DNA from: Streptomyces aureus | Lineage (GTDB): Bacteria > Actinomycetota > Actinomycetes > Streptomycetales > Streptomycetaceae | DNA: 64,000 bases | Assembly (NCBI RefSeq): GCF_000725495.1 | Contig: NZ_JNZD01000003.1 | Coordinates: 329,557-393,556 of the forward strand | Direction of reading: 5' to 3' | Part shown: positions 52,197 to 60,633 of the stretch, piece by piece | Numbering within the stretch: the first letter of the stretch is position 1 | How the letters are laid out: each line of letters starts with the position of its first letter | Notes under the pieces: model-generated | What the model saw: only the letters and a program-made list of their open reading frames with translations | What the model was told of the DNA's origin: nothing | Databases searched by the model: none | Program-made: the position numbers and the translations under genes

Positions 52197-52300
52197 CCGT
52201 CGTACCGCAGAATCGCTGGCCGAAGCCGGAAGCTGCGGAATGGGGAGAGTCACGACGTGCGTGTGCTTTTGTCGGTCGACACCGGAACGGGGCCCTTGAC

Positions 52301-54448
52301 ATGAGCCCCCTGACCACGCGTGCGTTCCGTCTCGCCGGCCCGCTGTCCGCCAAGGCGGAGCCGGCACTGATCGCCGACGACGAGCGGCACTTCGCGGCCG
52401 TCGCGCGGTGCCTGGACGACACGCTCGCCGAACTGTCCGACCGCCTCGACGCCGAGCGCAGGGCACCCGGCGGCCTCGGCCGGGAGGTGCTGGAACGGGA
52501 CCTGGAGATCCACCGGCTCACCGCCAGGCTGCGCGCGCTGCGACGCTTCGGACTCGACCTGTGCCTCGGTCACGTCGTGCCCGCGGACGGCTCGGCACCC
52601 GTCTACATCGGGCGCCTCGGCCTCACCGACAGCGAGGGCCGCCGACTGCTGACCGACTGGCGTTCCCCCGCGGCCGAACCCTTCTTCGCCGCGACCCACG
52701 CCCGCCCCCTGGGCCTGGCGAGCCGCCGCAGATACCGCTGGACCGACGGCCGGATCAGTGACTACTGGGACGAGGTGTTCACCGCCGACGGGCTCGAGCG
52801 GCATGCCGCCCTCGACGACCAGTCCGCCTTCATCGCGGGCCTGGGCGCGAGCCGTTCGGCCCGGATGCGGGATGTGCTCGCCACCCTCCAGGCCGACCAG
52901 GACGCCGTGATCCGGGCGGGCTCCCGGGGCACGCTCGTCGTCGACGGCGGACCGGGTACGGGCAAGACGGTCGTCGCGCTCCACCGGTCCGCCTACCTCC
53001 TGTACTCCGACCCCCGCCTCGGTCACCGGCGCGGCGGAGTGCTCTTCGTCGGTCCGCACCAGCCCTATCTGGCCTACGTGGCCGACGTCCTGCCCAGCCT
53101 CGGGGAAGAGGGCGTACGGACCTGCACCCTGCGCGACCTCGTCCCCGAGGGGGCCGCGGCCACGGCCGAACCCGACCCGGGCGTGGCCCGGCTGAAGGCG
53201 TCGGCGGACATGGTGGGGGCGGTCGAGGCGGCCGTCCGGTTCTACGAGGAGCCGCCCGCGCACGGGACGACGGTCACGACCCCCTGGGCCGAGGTCCAAC
53301 TGACCGCCGACGACTGGGCCGAGGCCTTCGAGGCGGCGGAGCCGGGCATCCCGCACAACGACGCCCGCGACCGGATCCGGGAGGCCCTCGTCGCGATCCT
53401 GACGGACAGGCACGACGAGGACGTCCCGCCCGAACTGCTGCGCAGGTCACTGCTGCACGACCGGGAGCTTGTCGGCACCCTGGACCGGGCGTGGCCGCTG
53501 CTCGACGCGGCCGACCTGGTCGGAGACCTGTGGACCGTGCCCGCCTATCTGCGGTTGTGCGCCCCTTGGCTCGGCCCCGAGGACGTCCGGCGTCTGCAGC
53601 GTCAGGACCCGCGCGCCTGGACGGTGTCCGACCTGCCCGTTCTGGACGCGGCCCGCCAACGGCTCGGCGATCCGGAGGCGTCCCGGCGCCGGCGGCGCCA
53701 CGAGGCGTCCGTTGCGGCGCAACGCGAGCGCATGGCCACCGTCATCGACGACGTGCTCGCGGCCGACGACGACGGAGAGGGCGCGGTGACGATGCTGCGC
53801 GGACAGGACCTGCGGGACAGCCTGGTCGACGAGAGCGGACTGCCCGCCGCCGAAGCGGACCCGCTCGCCGGGCCGTTCGCGCACATCGTCGTCGACGAGG
53901 CCCAGGAACTCACCGACGCCGAATGGCAGATGCTGCTGTTGCGCTGCCCGTCCCGCAGTTTCACCGTCGTCGGGGACCGCGCCCAGGCCCGGCACGGTTT
54001 CCCCGAGTCCTGGCGGGAACGGCTCGGGCGGGCCGGGCTCGACCGGATCGAGGTCGCCTCGCTGACCATCAACTACCGGACGCCGGAAGAGGTCATGACG
54101 GAGGCCGAGTCCGTCATCCGGGCCGCGCTGCCCGACGCCAACGTGCCCGTCTCCGTGCGTACTTCCGGCGTTCCCGTCGTCCACGGCCGGGTCGCCGAGC
54201 TGGACGCGGTCCTGGACGCCTGGCTCCTCGACCACGCGGAGGGGATCGCCTGCGTCATCGGCGATGCCACGTTCCCGGCCACCGACCGCATCCGTTCGCT
54301 GACGCCGGAGTCGGCGAAGGGGCTCGAGTTCGACCTGGTCGTCCTCGTGGACCCGGAGAAGTTCGGGGACGGCGTGGCGGGGGCCGTCGACCGCTATGTC
54401 GCGATGACCCGGGCGACCCAGCGGCTCGTCGTCCTGCGGAGTCCATGA
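52301..54448 (+). CDS. helR: RNA polymerase recycling motor ATPase HelR
   Basis: A 715-residue UvrD/HelD-like ATPase that binds stalled RNA polymerase and displaces rifamycin, giving resistance. N-terminal residues ~20-90 are charged and helical, as in the secondary-channel arm. The motor has Walker A VDGGPGTGKTVVALHRSAY (about residues 212-230), Walker B HIVVDEAQELTDAEW and TVVGDRAQARHG. Near the end come SLTINYRTPEEVM, AKGLEFDLVVLVDPE and YVAMTRATQRLVVL. The RAE upstream separates HelR from ordinary HelD. ATG 52301 was chosen because GGAACGGGG lies upstream and the RAE falls in the leader; the frame stays open further upstream without support. It ends 3 bases from a convergent reductase gene. 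Confidence 0.93.
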   Translation: MSPLTTRAFRLAGPLSAKAEPALIADDERHFAAVARCLDDTLAELSDRLDAERRAPGGLGREVLERDLEIHRLTARLRALRRFGLDLCLGHVVPADGSAPVYIGRLGLTDSEGRRLLTDWRSPAAEPFFAATHARPLGLASRRRYRWTDGRISDYWDEVFTADGLERHAALDDQSAFIAGLGASRSARMRDVLATLQADQDAVIRAGSRGTLVVDGGPGTGKTVVALHRSAYLLYSDPRLGHRRGGVLFVGPHQPYLAYVADVLPSLGEEGVRTCTLRDLVPEGAAATAEPDPGVARLKASADMVGAVEAAVRFYEEPPAHGTTVTTPWAEVQLTADDWAEAFEAAEPGIPHNDARDRIREALVAILTDRHDEDVPPELLRRSLLHDRELVGTLDRAWPLLDAADLVGDLWTVPAYLRLCAPWLGPEDVRRLQRQDPRAWTVSDLPVLDAARQRLGDPEASRRRRRHEASVAAQRERMATVIDDVLAADDDGEGAVTMLRGQDLRDSLVDESGLPAAEADPLAGPFAHIVVDEAQELTDAEWQMLLLRCPSRSFTVVGDRAQARHGFPESWRERLGRAGLDRIEVASLTINYRTPEEVMTEAESVIRAALPDANVPVSVRTSGVPVVHGRVAELDAVLDAWLLDHAEGIACVIGDATFPATDRIRSLTPESAKGLEFDLVVLVDPEKFGDGVAGAVDRYVAMTRATQRLVVLRSP

Positions 54449-54451
54449 CCG

Positions 54452-55801
54452 TCAGGACCCCGCCGTCCGTGCGGCCGTCAACAGCGCGTCCCAGCCGGGC
54501 AGTTTGACGACCTGGCGGCCGAGTCTCGCCCCCAGTTCCGCCTCGGCCCGTTCGATCGCCAGCCATCCGGCCCATTCGACCGGGCGCATCCCCTCGGCCC
54601 GCAGGGCCGCGAGCGGATCCTCGGCGGCCTCCCGTCGTCCGAGCGCGGGGGCGTCCTCCAGCAACGAGGCCACCGTCTCCTTCGCGCACGGGCGGTTGGT
54701 GCCGATCACCCCGGTCGGGCCCCGCTTGATCCAGCCCGCCACGTACTCGCCCGGCGAGACCACGCCGTCGCGCAGGACCCGTCCCGCCCGCTGCGGCACC
54801 GTGCCGAGGCCGGCGTCGAACGGCAGCCCGTCCAGCGGCACCCCGCGATAGCCCACCGAGCGCAGCACCAGCTGGGCCTCGATCTCCTCGAACCGGCCGG
54901 TTCCGGTGACCCCGCCCGCTCCGTCCGGCACCGTCCGCTCGAACCGCACCGCCCCCACCCGGCCGCCGTCGGCGAGGAGTTCGACCGGCCGCAGGAAGAA
55001 GCGCGGCCGGATCACGCGCGGGCGGTCCGGCGGCGCCGCCGACGCCCAGCCCCGCAGGACCTCCACGTTGCGGCGCCGGGCGGCCGGAAGGCCCGACGGA
55101 TCGAGGTAGGCCGGATCGAGGGCCAGCTCCGCCTCGTCCACGCTGACGCGGGCTCCCGGCAGGGCGCCGAGCTCGCGCAGCTCCTTGGTGGTGAAGCGGG
55201 CCTGCGACGGTCCGCGCCGCCCGACCATGCTGATCTCGGAGACCTCGCCGGCCGCCAGCGCTCCGAGCGCCGCCTGCGGTATGTCGGTGGGGCTCAGCTC
55301 GGGCGCCGTGCGCGCGAGGACCCGTGTCACGTCGACGGCGACGTTCCCGACACCGATGACGACCGCCGAGCGCACTCCGGACACGAACCCCTCGGCCGCC
55401 GAGTCGGGGTGTGCGCTGTACCAGGACACGAACTCGGTCGCCGACCAGCTGCCGGGCAGGTCCTCGCCGGGCACGCCGAGACGCCGGTCGGTGGCGGCGC
55501 CGACGCAGTACACGACCGCGTGGTACAGCTCCCGCAGCCGTGACACGGGCACCCCGCCGGCCCCCACCTCGACACCGCCGAGGAAGCGCACCCGCTCGTC
55601 CTCCAGGACCGTCCGCAGGTTGTTCTGCAGCGACTTGATCTTCTCGTGGTCGGGCGCCACGCCGTAGCGCACCAGCCCGAAGGGGCAGGGCAGCCGGTCC
55701 AGCACGTCGACGCGGACGTCGGGAGGGCCGCTCCGCTGGACGAGACCCTGTGCGCTGTAGACCCCACTGGGCCCCGAACCCACGACGGCGACACGCAGCA
55801 C
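54452..55801 (-). CDS. Ferredoxin/adrenodoxin-type NADP+ reductase (FprA-like)
   Basis: A 449-residue FAD enzyme that passes electrons between NADPH and ferredoxin, for example for cytochromes P450. The FAD motif is VAVVGSGPSGVYSAQGL, then DRLPCPFGLVRYGVAPDH, the NADP motif VVIGVGNVAVDVTRVLA and VAGWIKRGPTGVIGTN near the C-terminus; all are hallmarks of the adrenodoxin-reductase family. The start GTG 55801 has GAGGAG 7 bases upstream; GTG 55816 is less good. No ferredoxin or P450 gene is nearby. Confidence 0.92.
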   Translation of the reverse strand: MLRVAVVGSGPSGVYSAQGLVQRSGPPDVRVDVLDRLPCPFGLVRYGVAPDHEKIKSLQNNLRTVLEDERVRFLGGVEVGAGGVPVSRLRELYHAVVYCVGAATDRRLGVPGEDLPGSWSATEFVSWYSAHPDSAAEGFVSGVRSAVVIGVGNVAVDVTRVLARTAPELSPTDIPQAALGALAAGEVSEISMVGRRGPSQARFTTKELRELGALPGARVSVDEAELALDPAYLDPSGLPAARRRNVEVLRGWASAAPPDRPRVIRPRFFLRPVELLADGGRVGAVRFERTVPDGAGGVTGTGRFEEIEAQLVLRSVGYRGVPLDGLPFDAGLGTVPQRAGRVLRDGVVSPGEYVAGWIKRGPTGVIGTNRPCAKETVASLLEDAPALGRREAAEDPLAALRAEGMRPVEWAGWLAIERAEAELGARLGRQVVKLPGWDALLTAARTAGS

Positions 55802-55926
55802 GGCGGAACTCCTCACCCGAGGGATCAGGAAGATCGCTGACAGGACATCGCTGGTGCTTCCAGGATCGCACCGCCGGGTGCTCCGCTGACAGGGTGCGGT
55901 GCGTCCCTTCCGTACGCGTGTCCGTT

Positions 55927-55962
55927 CGTATGGAATGTGATCATGCGGTTACGTTCCGTATG
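55927..55962. promoter_or_regulatory. Imperfect 12-bp inverted repeat before the DUF6214 gene
   Basis: CGTATGGAATGT (55927-55938) and ACGTTCCGTATG (55951-55962) are complementary at 9 of 12 positions. The right arm reaches the first base of the proposed start codon, so it may be an operator for the following gene. Confidence 0.35.
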
Positions 55963-56486
55963 TGCTAGACGCATCTTTCCTTAATCTGTCCGACCGCTGC
56001 CGCGCGGACGCCGAGGTGTCCGTGCGGCCCGCCTGGGAGGTTCGGGAGTCCGGCTCGGCTGCCATGTCCTGGTTCGACGTCCGGCTGGCGTTCGCCGACG
56101 GGGCCCGGGTCGACCTGCTCGCCGTGCTGTCCGAGACGGCCCTGTCGATCGAGGACGTACGGGCCGAGCCGCCGCTCTCGCTGGACGATCTCGCGGTGGT
56201 CGCCGAGTGGATCGAGGAACCGCTGTCCGAGGCGTGCGGGAGCCGGCTCTCCGCCGGCCGCGAGCAGGACCGGGAGAGCCAGGCGCGGCGCGCCCGCCCC
56301 GCCTGGCCGCGCGGTGCCGAGGGCCGGCTGCTGGTGGCGGAGGAGTACCGGGCGGCGCAGAAGGAAGGGGTGGACCCGGTGCTCGCCGTCATGGACGCCA
56401 CCGGTCACAGCCGGCGCAAGTCCCTGCGGCTGATCGCCGGGGCCCGTGACGCGGGATTCCTGACACCACGTCACGCCCGCCGCTGA
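55962..56486 (+). CDS. DUF6214-type protein
   Basis: A 174-residue Streptomyces protein of unknown function. The core begins VRPAWEVRESGSAAMSWFDV and continues RLAFADGARVDLLAV and PPLSLDDLAVVAEWIE. The C-terminal half has a conserved helix-turn-helix-like end, DATGHSRRKSLRLIAGARD, followed by AGFLTPRH. The start is uncertain: GTG 55962, or GTG 56015, which lies closer to the conserved core. It could be a small DNA-binding protein; this is speculation. Confidence 0.75.
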   Translation: MLDASFLNLSDRCRADAEVSVRPAWEVRESGSAAMSWFDVRLAFADGARVDLLAVLSETALSIEDVRAEPPLSLDDLAVVAEWIEEPLSEACGSRLSAGREQDRESQARRARPAWPRGAEGRLLVAEEYRAAQKEGVDPVLAVMDATGHSRRKSLRLIAGARDAGFLTPRHARR

Positions 56487-56610
56487 GGCGGGCCGGGCGC
56501 GCGACCGGGGTGTGGAGCGGCACGCGCTCCCGGAGCCCGGAGCCCGCAGCCCGCGGCCCGGAACTGGGCCTCTGCTGTTCGCCGCGTTCGGCGCGTCCTG
56601 GAGCGGTGCG

Positions 56611-57288
56611 CTACTTCGCGCGATCGTCCTCGGGCTCGGGACCGGTCGCGAAGAAGCGGGACAGGTCCGTCTCGCGGGGGCCGTCCGACCCGTCGGCGTC
56701 CGGCGGCACTCCCATGTCCCAGTCCAGCCGGTAGCGCTTGAAGAGCTCGGCGCGCAGCACCGGCACCTTCATCGGCACGCCCGGCACCAGGGCGGAGTAG
56801 ACCGCCCCCATGAGCAGGGCGCGCAACATCGGGTAGTCGGTCGTGACCTGCTGCGATCCGTACCGGGCGACGGTGTCCCCGAGCAGTTCCGACAGGCGCA
56901 CCTGTTCCGGGCACTGGACGAAACCCTCGGCCTGGAGCAGCCCGGCCATGTGCTGTCGCATCAGCACCGGCTGGTCCTGGGTGAGACCCAGGATCGCGTC
57001 GATGGCACGCGCCATGCGCTCCCGGCCGTCCTCGCTGCGCGGCTCGCGTTCGAGGGCTTCCTCCAGGGTGCGGTGCATCAGCCGGTGCACGGCGGACTGG
57101 AGGAGCTGGCGCTTGCCGGGGAAGTAGTACGACACGAGACCGCGCGCCGATCCCGCGCGGTCGGCGATGTCCCCGAGCGTCGTGGCGTCGTAACCGTGCT
57201 CGCTCACGAGCTCGACCGCGGCCTGCAGCAGGCGTTCCCGGGAACGCCGCCGCAACTCTTCATTGACCGAGGCGCTTCGCGGGGACAT
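56611..57288 (-). CDS. TetR-family transcriptional regulator
   Basis: A 225-residue repressor. The N-terminal helix-turn-helix reads GYDATTLGDIADRAGSARGL and then VSYYFPGKRQLL. The C-terminal ~150 residues form the ligand domain and end in an acidic tail. AGGAG lies 8-12 bases before the ATG. A 21-bp near-perfect palindrome over its own -10 suggests autorepression. No divergent transporter or enzyme gene is adjacent, so the regulon is elsewhere or the gene is only self-regulated. Confidence 0.92.
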   Translation of the reverse strand: MSPRSASVNEELRRRSRERLLQAAVELVSEHGYDATTLGDIADRAGSARGLVSYYFPGKRQLLQSAVHRLMHRTLEEALEREPRSEDGRERMARAIDAILGLTQDQPVLMRQHMAGLLQAEGFVQCPEQVRLSELLGDTVARYGSQQVTTDYPMLRALLMGAVYSALVPGVPMKVPVLRAELFKRYRLDWDMGVPPDADGSDGPRETDLSRFFATGPEPEDDRAK

Positions 57289-57302
57289 GCTGTAACTCCT
57301 GC

Positions 57303-57327
57303 GTTGACTGGCTGCCAGCCAACTATA
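57303..57327 (-). promoter_or_regulatory. TetR operator and -10 element
   Basis: GTTGACTGGCTGCCAGCCAAC (57303-57323) pairs with itself at 18 of 21 positions. On the minus strand TATAGT (57322-57327) overlaps its edge as a -10, about 35 bases before the regulator start. Confidence 0.75.
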
Positions 57328-57470
57328 CTCAACGCGTCCGGATCCAGGCCCTCACGGGTCGGTTCCGGGCTGCCGCCGACCTGGGGCGACGCGGGGGATC
57401 GCCTCAGGTGGGCGCGCGGCGACGGGCGCCGGGGGAGCGCCGGGCGTGGGACGGCCGTCCTCGGGCGGCC

Positions 57471-57701
57471 TCAAGGGCGGTCGTCCCACGTCGCACCCGA
57501 CTCGGCCGGGAGCAGGCGCCGGTGTGCGGCGGCGAGGTAGGCACGCCACCAGTTGGTGACCATGTACCAGCCGACCGACAGACTCAGCAGCACGTTGCCG
57601 ACGAGCGTCTCCCGGTCTTCGCTGTGCACCGTGTTGTGGAGCGCGGTGGCGGTGACGCAGGTGAGCAGGGCGGCGAGGAGGATCCAGAACGCTGTCTTCA
57701 T
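57471..57701 (-). CDS. Small two-helix membrane protein
   Basis: A 76-residue protein: an N-terminal helix AFWILLAALLTCVTATAL, a short polar loop, a second helix LVGNVLLSLSVGWYMVTNWW and a basic tail. ATG 57701 has GAGG 7 bases upstream. No family recognised; similar small membrane proteins are common in Streptomyces. Confidence 0.7.
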   Translation of the reverse strand: MKTAFWILLAALLTCVTATALHNTVHSEDRETLVGNVLLSLSVGWYMVTNWWRAYLAAAHRRLLPAESGATWDDRP

Positions 57702-57886
57702 GGCGAACCTCGGGGAAGCGTGTGACGAGGGCGCCAACGTAGCCATGGATCCCGAATTACGAGGCATTTGGCCTTTGTTGGCCAAGAATTGACCATGAGG
57801 GCTCGTCCAGGGTCGTGCGCCAGCCCTTTGTGATCGGGATTCCCCGATGCGGGCGATCAAGGGCGGGCGAACGGCCGTTCAGCGGT

Positions 57887-58594
57887 TCATCCGCGTGGGT
57901 CCACGAGGTCGAGCACCGGCCGCAGTCCGTCCGGACGGTCCGCCGCGGGCAGATGGTCGACGAAACGCACCGCGCACCCCAGGGCCGCGGCGCCGCCGTC
58001 CGCCCCGCGGTCGTCGCCGACCATCAGCGTGTCCTCCGGGGCGACGCCGAGTTCGGCGCAGGCCGTCGCGAAGAGCCGCGGATCCGGCTTCTGGACCCCG
58101 TGCTCGTACGACAGGACGTACGCCCCGACATGGGCGTCGAGCCCGTGTTCGCGGAAGACCGGCCGCAGGTCCCATCCGATGTTGCTGACCACCCCGACGG
58201 CGAGACCCCGCGCGCGCAGCGCCCCGAGCACCTCGGCCGCGTCCGGATAGGGCGTCCAGGCGGCGGGCAGCATGTGGCGGTCGTAGAGCGCGTCGTACAG
58301 AGCGGGATCCGGAAGCGGCACCTGCCGGGAGACCCCGGTGAACGCCGCACGGTGTTCCTCGGTGCCCCGGTCGCGCGCCTCCCAGACGGCGCGGAGCCGG
58401 TCCGGCACCGGGACCACCGGCCGGGCCCCGCCCGCAAGCGCTCCCACCGCCTCCAGAGCCCGCGCCTTCTCGGCCAGCTCCTGCTCCGGGAGCGTGTGTC
58501 CGGTCTCCGCGAGGACCGCGCGCAGCCATGATTCCGTGTCCTCGACGCGGAAGAGGGTCCCGGAGAAGTCGAAGAGCACACCCTTGAACGTCAT
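57887..58594 (-). CDS. HAD-family hydrolase with DFSGT motif
   Basis: A 235-residue HAD phosphatase. Motif I is VLFDFSGTLF, in which the usual second Asp (DxD) is Ser, as in some phosphatases of this superfamily. Motif II is VVSNIG, motif III lies in GVQKPDPRLF, and motif IV is LMVGDDRGADGGAA. The helical cap lies between I and II. The Ser substitution may change or weaken acid catalysis. ATG start; the ribosome site (GGATCT) is weak. It lies downstream of the M56 gene on the same strand. Confidence 0.87.
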   Translation of the reverse strand: MTFKGVLFDFSGTLFRVEDTESWLRAVLAETGHTLPEQELAEKARALEAVGALAGGARPVVPVPDRLRAVWEARDRGTEEHRAAFTGVSRQVPLPDPALYDALYDRHMLPAAWTPYPDAAEVLGALRARGLAVGVVSNIGWDLRPVFREHGLDAHVGAYVLSYEHGVQKPDPRLFATACAELGVAPEDTLMVGDDRGADGGAAALGCAVRFVDHLPAADRPDGLRPVLDLVDPRG

Positions 58595-58632
58595 ACGGGA
58601 GATCCTTCGCGCCGGACGATCCGCCGGTCAAG

Positions 58633-58666
58633 GAGCCCCCGGCCGGCCGCACCCGCTCGGGGGCTC
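58633..58666 (-). terminator. Hairpin after the M56 peptidase gene
   Basis: GAGCCCCCG (58633-58641) pairs with CGGGGGCTC (58658-58666). It lies 23 bases beyond the M56 stop and before the HAD start, so it probably separates the two leftward genes. Confidence 0.65.
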
Positions 58667-58688
58667 AGGGCGGGCCGACGCCCCGGTG

Positions 58689-59624
58689 CTAACCGAGTGC
58701 CCGCAGCCCCGGTACGAAGGCCACGAGGACCGGTACCACCGGTACGAGGGCGGCCGCCGCCGTCAGCCGCATCCTCCGGGCCGTGGTGAGCCGGTCCCGG
58801 GGAGTGAGGAGGCGGTCGACGCGCCGGGGCACGTGCGCGTCCGGCGCCTGGCCGGGTCCGAACACCCCCCGGTCCTCGTTGAGTTCGACCAGGGCGAGCG
58901 CGATCGTGAGCCGGCCGAAGCGGCGCGACGCCACGTCGTCGGCGGCGAGTTCGACCAGCCGGTGCATCTCGTCACGGAACGCGGCGAACACCGGCACCTG
59001 CGGAAACCCGTTGGCCAGCGCGGCCGAACAGTGCAGCAGCCAGTCGTGCCGGGCCCGCGCGTGCCCCTGCTCATGGGCGAGCACCGCGTCCAGCTGACGC
59101 CCCTTGAGGCGACGCAACGCGGCCGTCGTGATGACCAGTTGGGGAGCGGTGCCGGGCAGCCACCAGGCGTCGGGGCGTTCACCCTCCAGGACCACGAGAC
59201 GATCGGAGTCGGCCTCTTCGCCGGGCAACAGCGGTGCGCGCACCAGGAGTTCGGAGCGGCTCTGCCGGCGGCGGACCCGCGCCCGTACGATCTCGCGGAC
59301 GAGCATCGCCGCGGTCCAGGCGCCGCCGCAGGCGAGCAGCACGGCGGTGGCCGCGGCCCAGGGAGCGCCCGCACCCGGTGCGTAGGCGTCCACGACCGAC
59401 GCCGGAGCGCCGCCGAAGACGTGCCCGCGCACGGCCGCCCAGGCGGCGGACGCGCTCAGCGTCATCGACAGGACGCAGCACAACAGGACGGCCGCCACCA
59501 CGCATTGCCACACCCACAGGGCGACCACGGGTTCCCGGTCCGGCCAGTCAGCCCGTGCGAGCAGTCGCGGAGCGACCACGGAGGCAAGGGCGCCGAGCAG
59601 CAACAGTGCCGCGGGGACCATCAT
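58689..59624 (-). CDS. M56-family membrane metallopeptidase (BlaR1-like)
   Basis: A 311-residue membrane protein with about four hydrophobic helices, including LLLLGALASVVAPRLLA at the N-terminus and ALVPVVPVLVAFVPGLRAL at the C-terminus. The zinc motif HEQGHARARHDWLLH has an HExxH core, and the third ligand is probably in ELAADDVA. BlaR1/MecR1 relatives cleave a BlaI-type repressor after sensing a ligand, but this protein has no sensor domain and no BlaI gene is adjacent. The start lacks a clear ribosome site. Confidence 0.88.
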   Translation of the reverse strand: MMVPAALLLLGALASVVAPRLLARADWPDREPVVALWVWQCVVAAVLLCCVLSMTLSASAAWAAVRGHVFGGAPASVVDAYAPGAGAPWAAATAVLLACGGAWTAAMLVREIVRARVRRRQSRSELLVRAPLLPGEEADSDRLVVLEGERPDAWWLPGTAPQLVITTAALRRLKGRQLDAVLAHEQGHARARHDWLLHCSAALANGFPQVPVFAAFRDEMHRLVELAADDVASRRFGRLTIALALVELNEDRGVFGPGQAPDAHVPRRVDRLLTPRDRLTTARRMRLTAAAALVPVVPVLVAFVPGLRALG

Positions 59625-59808
59625 GGCCGAAGCCTATGAGCGGGGCCCGCCGCTGGATACGGTCGGCGACCCCAAGTGACGCACGCCACGGTTTTCCCCG
59701 GGGCCGGACTCCCCTCGGGAGCCACTGACTTCGGACCGTGACCGGATGCCCGGGACGGGTTTCCCCGGGAGGGCTCTCCGCCCGCCGGCAGGCGGAGGGC
59801 GATCGGGC

Positions 59809-60402
59809 TCAGAGCGTGACCAGCATGGCCAGCATCGCGATCCCCATCGACAGACGGCATGCCTGGGAGAGTTCGGGGCGGTCGCCCCAGCCGACGGCAC
59901 GCACCGGCCCGACGGCACGCACCGGCCCGGCGGGCCCGACCGCGCGCACCGCCGCGCCCCCCGCGACGGCCGAAGGGAGAAGACGGACGCCCGAGCGGAG
60001 CACGTAGCCGGTGAAGTACAGCAGGAGCGCTCCGGTGAGGGCGGGTACCCCGGTGCCGCCGTGCGCGTGGTGCGCCGGGGCCGCGGTCATCGCCGCCGCC
60101 ATGTACGCCATCGCGACGGTGCCCATCAGATGGTGCAGGTGGTGCCGGCTGCCGCGGGCGGTCCACAGCGCGCGCAGCGCGGCGGCGCCGAAGACGGCCG
60201 TGCAGACGAGCCAGGCCCAGCGCGGCGGGGTCACCACGGCCGCCGGCACGGCCATCGCGGCCATGCCGAACCCCATGAGCGCCTCGCCCCCCGCGGTGCG
60301 GCGCTGCTCCTCGACCGGGCTGCGCATCCGCAGCAGGCAGTAGGCCCCGGTCGCCACGCACAGCGCGACGAGCAGCCAGCCCGGTGATGCCGGTCCGTGC
60401 AC
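59809..60402 (-). CDS. DUF5134-type membrane protein
   Basis: A 197-residue membrane protein with about five helices (WLLVALCVATGAYCLLRM first). His-rich loops (SRHHLHHLMG and HHAHGGTG) resemble DUF5134 proteins, which occur near copper and redox genes. A low-complexity segment of repeated GPVRAV units lies near residues 155-175. GTG 60402 has GGGGAGG upstream. Function unknown. Confidence 0.8.
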   Translation of the reverse strand: MHGPASPGWLLVALCVATGAYCLLRMRSPVEEQRRTAGGEALMGFGMAAMAVPAAVVTPPRWAWLVCTAVFGAAALRALWTARGSRHHLHHLMGTVAMAYMAAAMTAAPAHHAHGGTGVPALTGALLLYFTGYVLRSGVRLLPSAVAGGAAVRAVGPAGPVRAVGPVRAVGWGDRPELSQACRLSMGIAMLAMLVTL

Positions 60403-60597
60403 CGCGTACCTCCCCGCTCGACGATGTCGGACGCGAGCCGGGGCACGCCGAGCCGGGCGGATCGTGCCGGGCGGCGGTGACCGGACATCGGACAGTCGGT
60501 CTGGGCATGCCCCGGGCGGCCGGTGCGCATACGAGCGCAGGGGTGTACACGGGGGAGCGTGCGGGGGTGCACCGCAGGTGGGAGCCCCGCACGGCAA

Positions 60598-60627
60598 TTA
60601 ATTTACAGGTAAAACACCTGCTAAGGT
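60598..60627 (+). promoter_or_regulatory. Promoter and operator of the FUSC-MarR operon (likely leaderless)
   Basis: TAAGGT (60622-60627) is a good -10 and ends 6 bases before the ATG at 60634, implying transcription starts at or near the start codon. CAGGT (60606-60610) and ACCTG (60616-60620) form a dyad between the -10 and the presumed -35, an ideal place for MarR-type repression. No Shine-Dalgarno sequence is seen. Confidence 0.6.
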
Positions 60628-60633
60628 TATGGG

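Noticed and set aside
58689..60402. A BlaR1-BlaI beta-lactam sensor pair
   Set aside because: The M56 protein has no extracellular penicillin-binding domain and the adjacent gene is a DUF5134 membrane protein, not a BlaI repressor.
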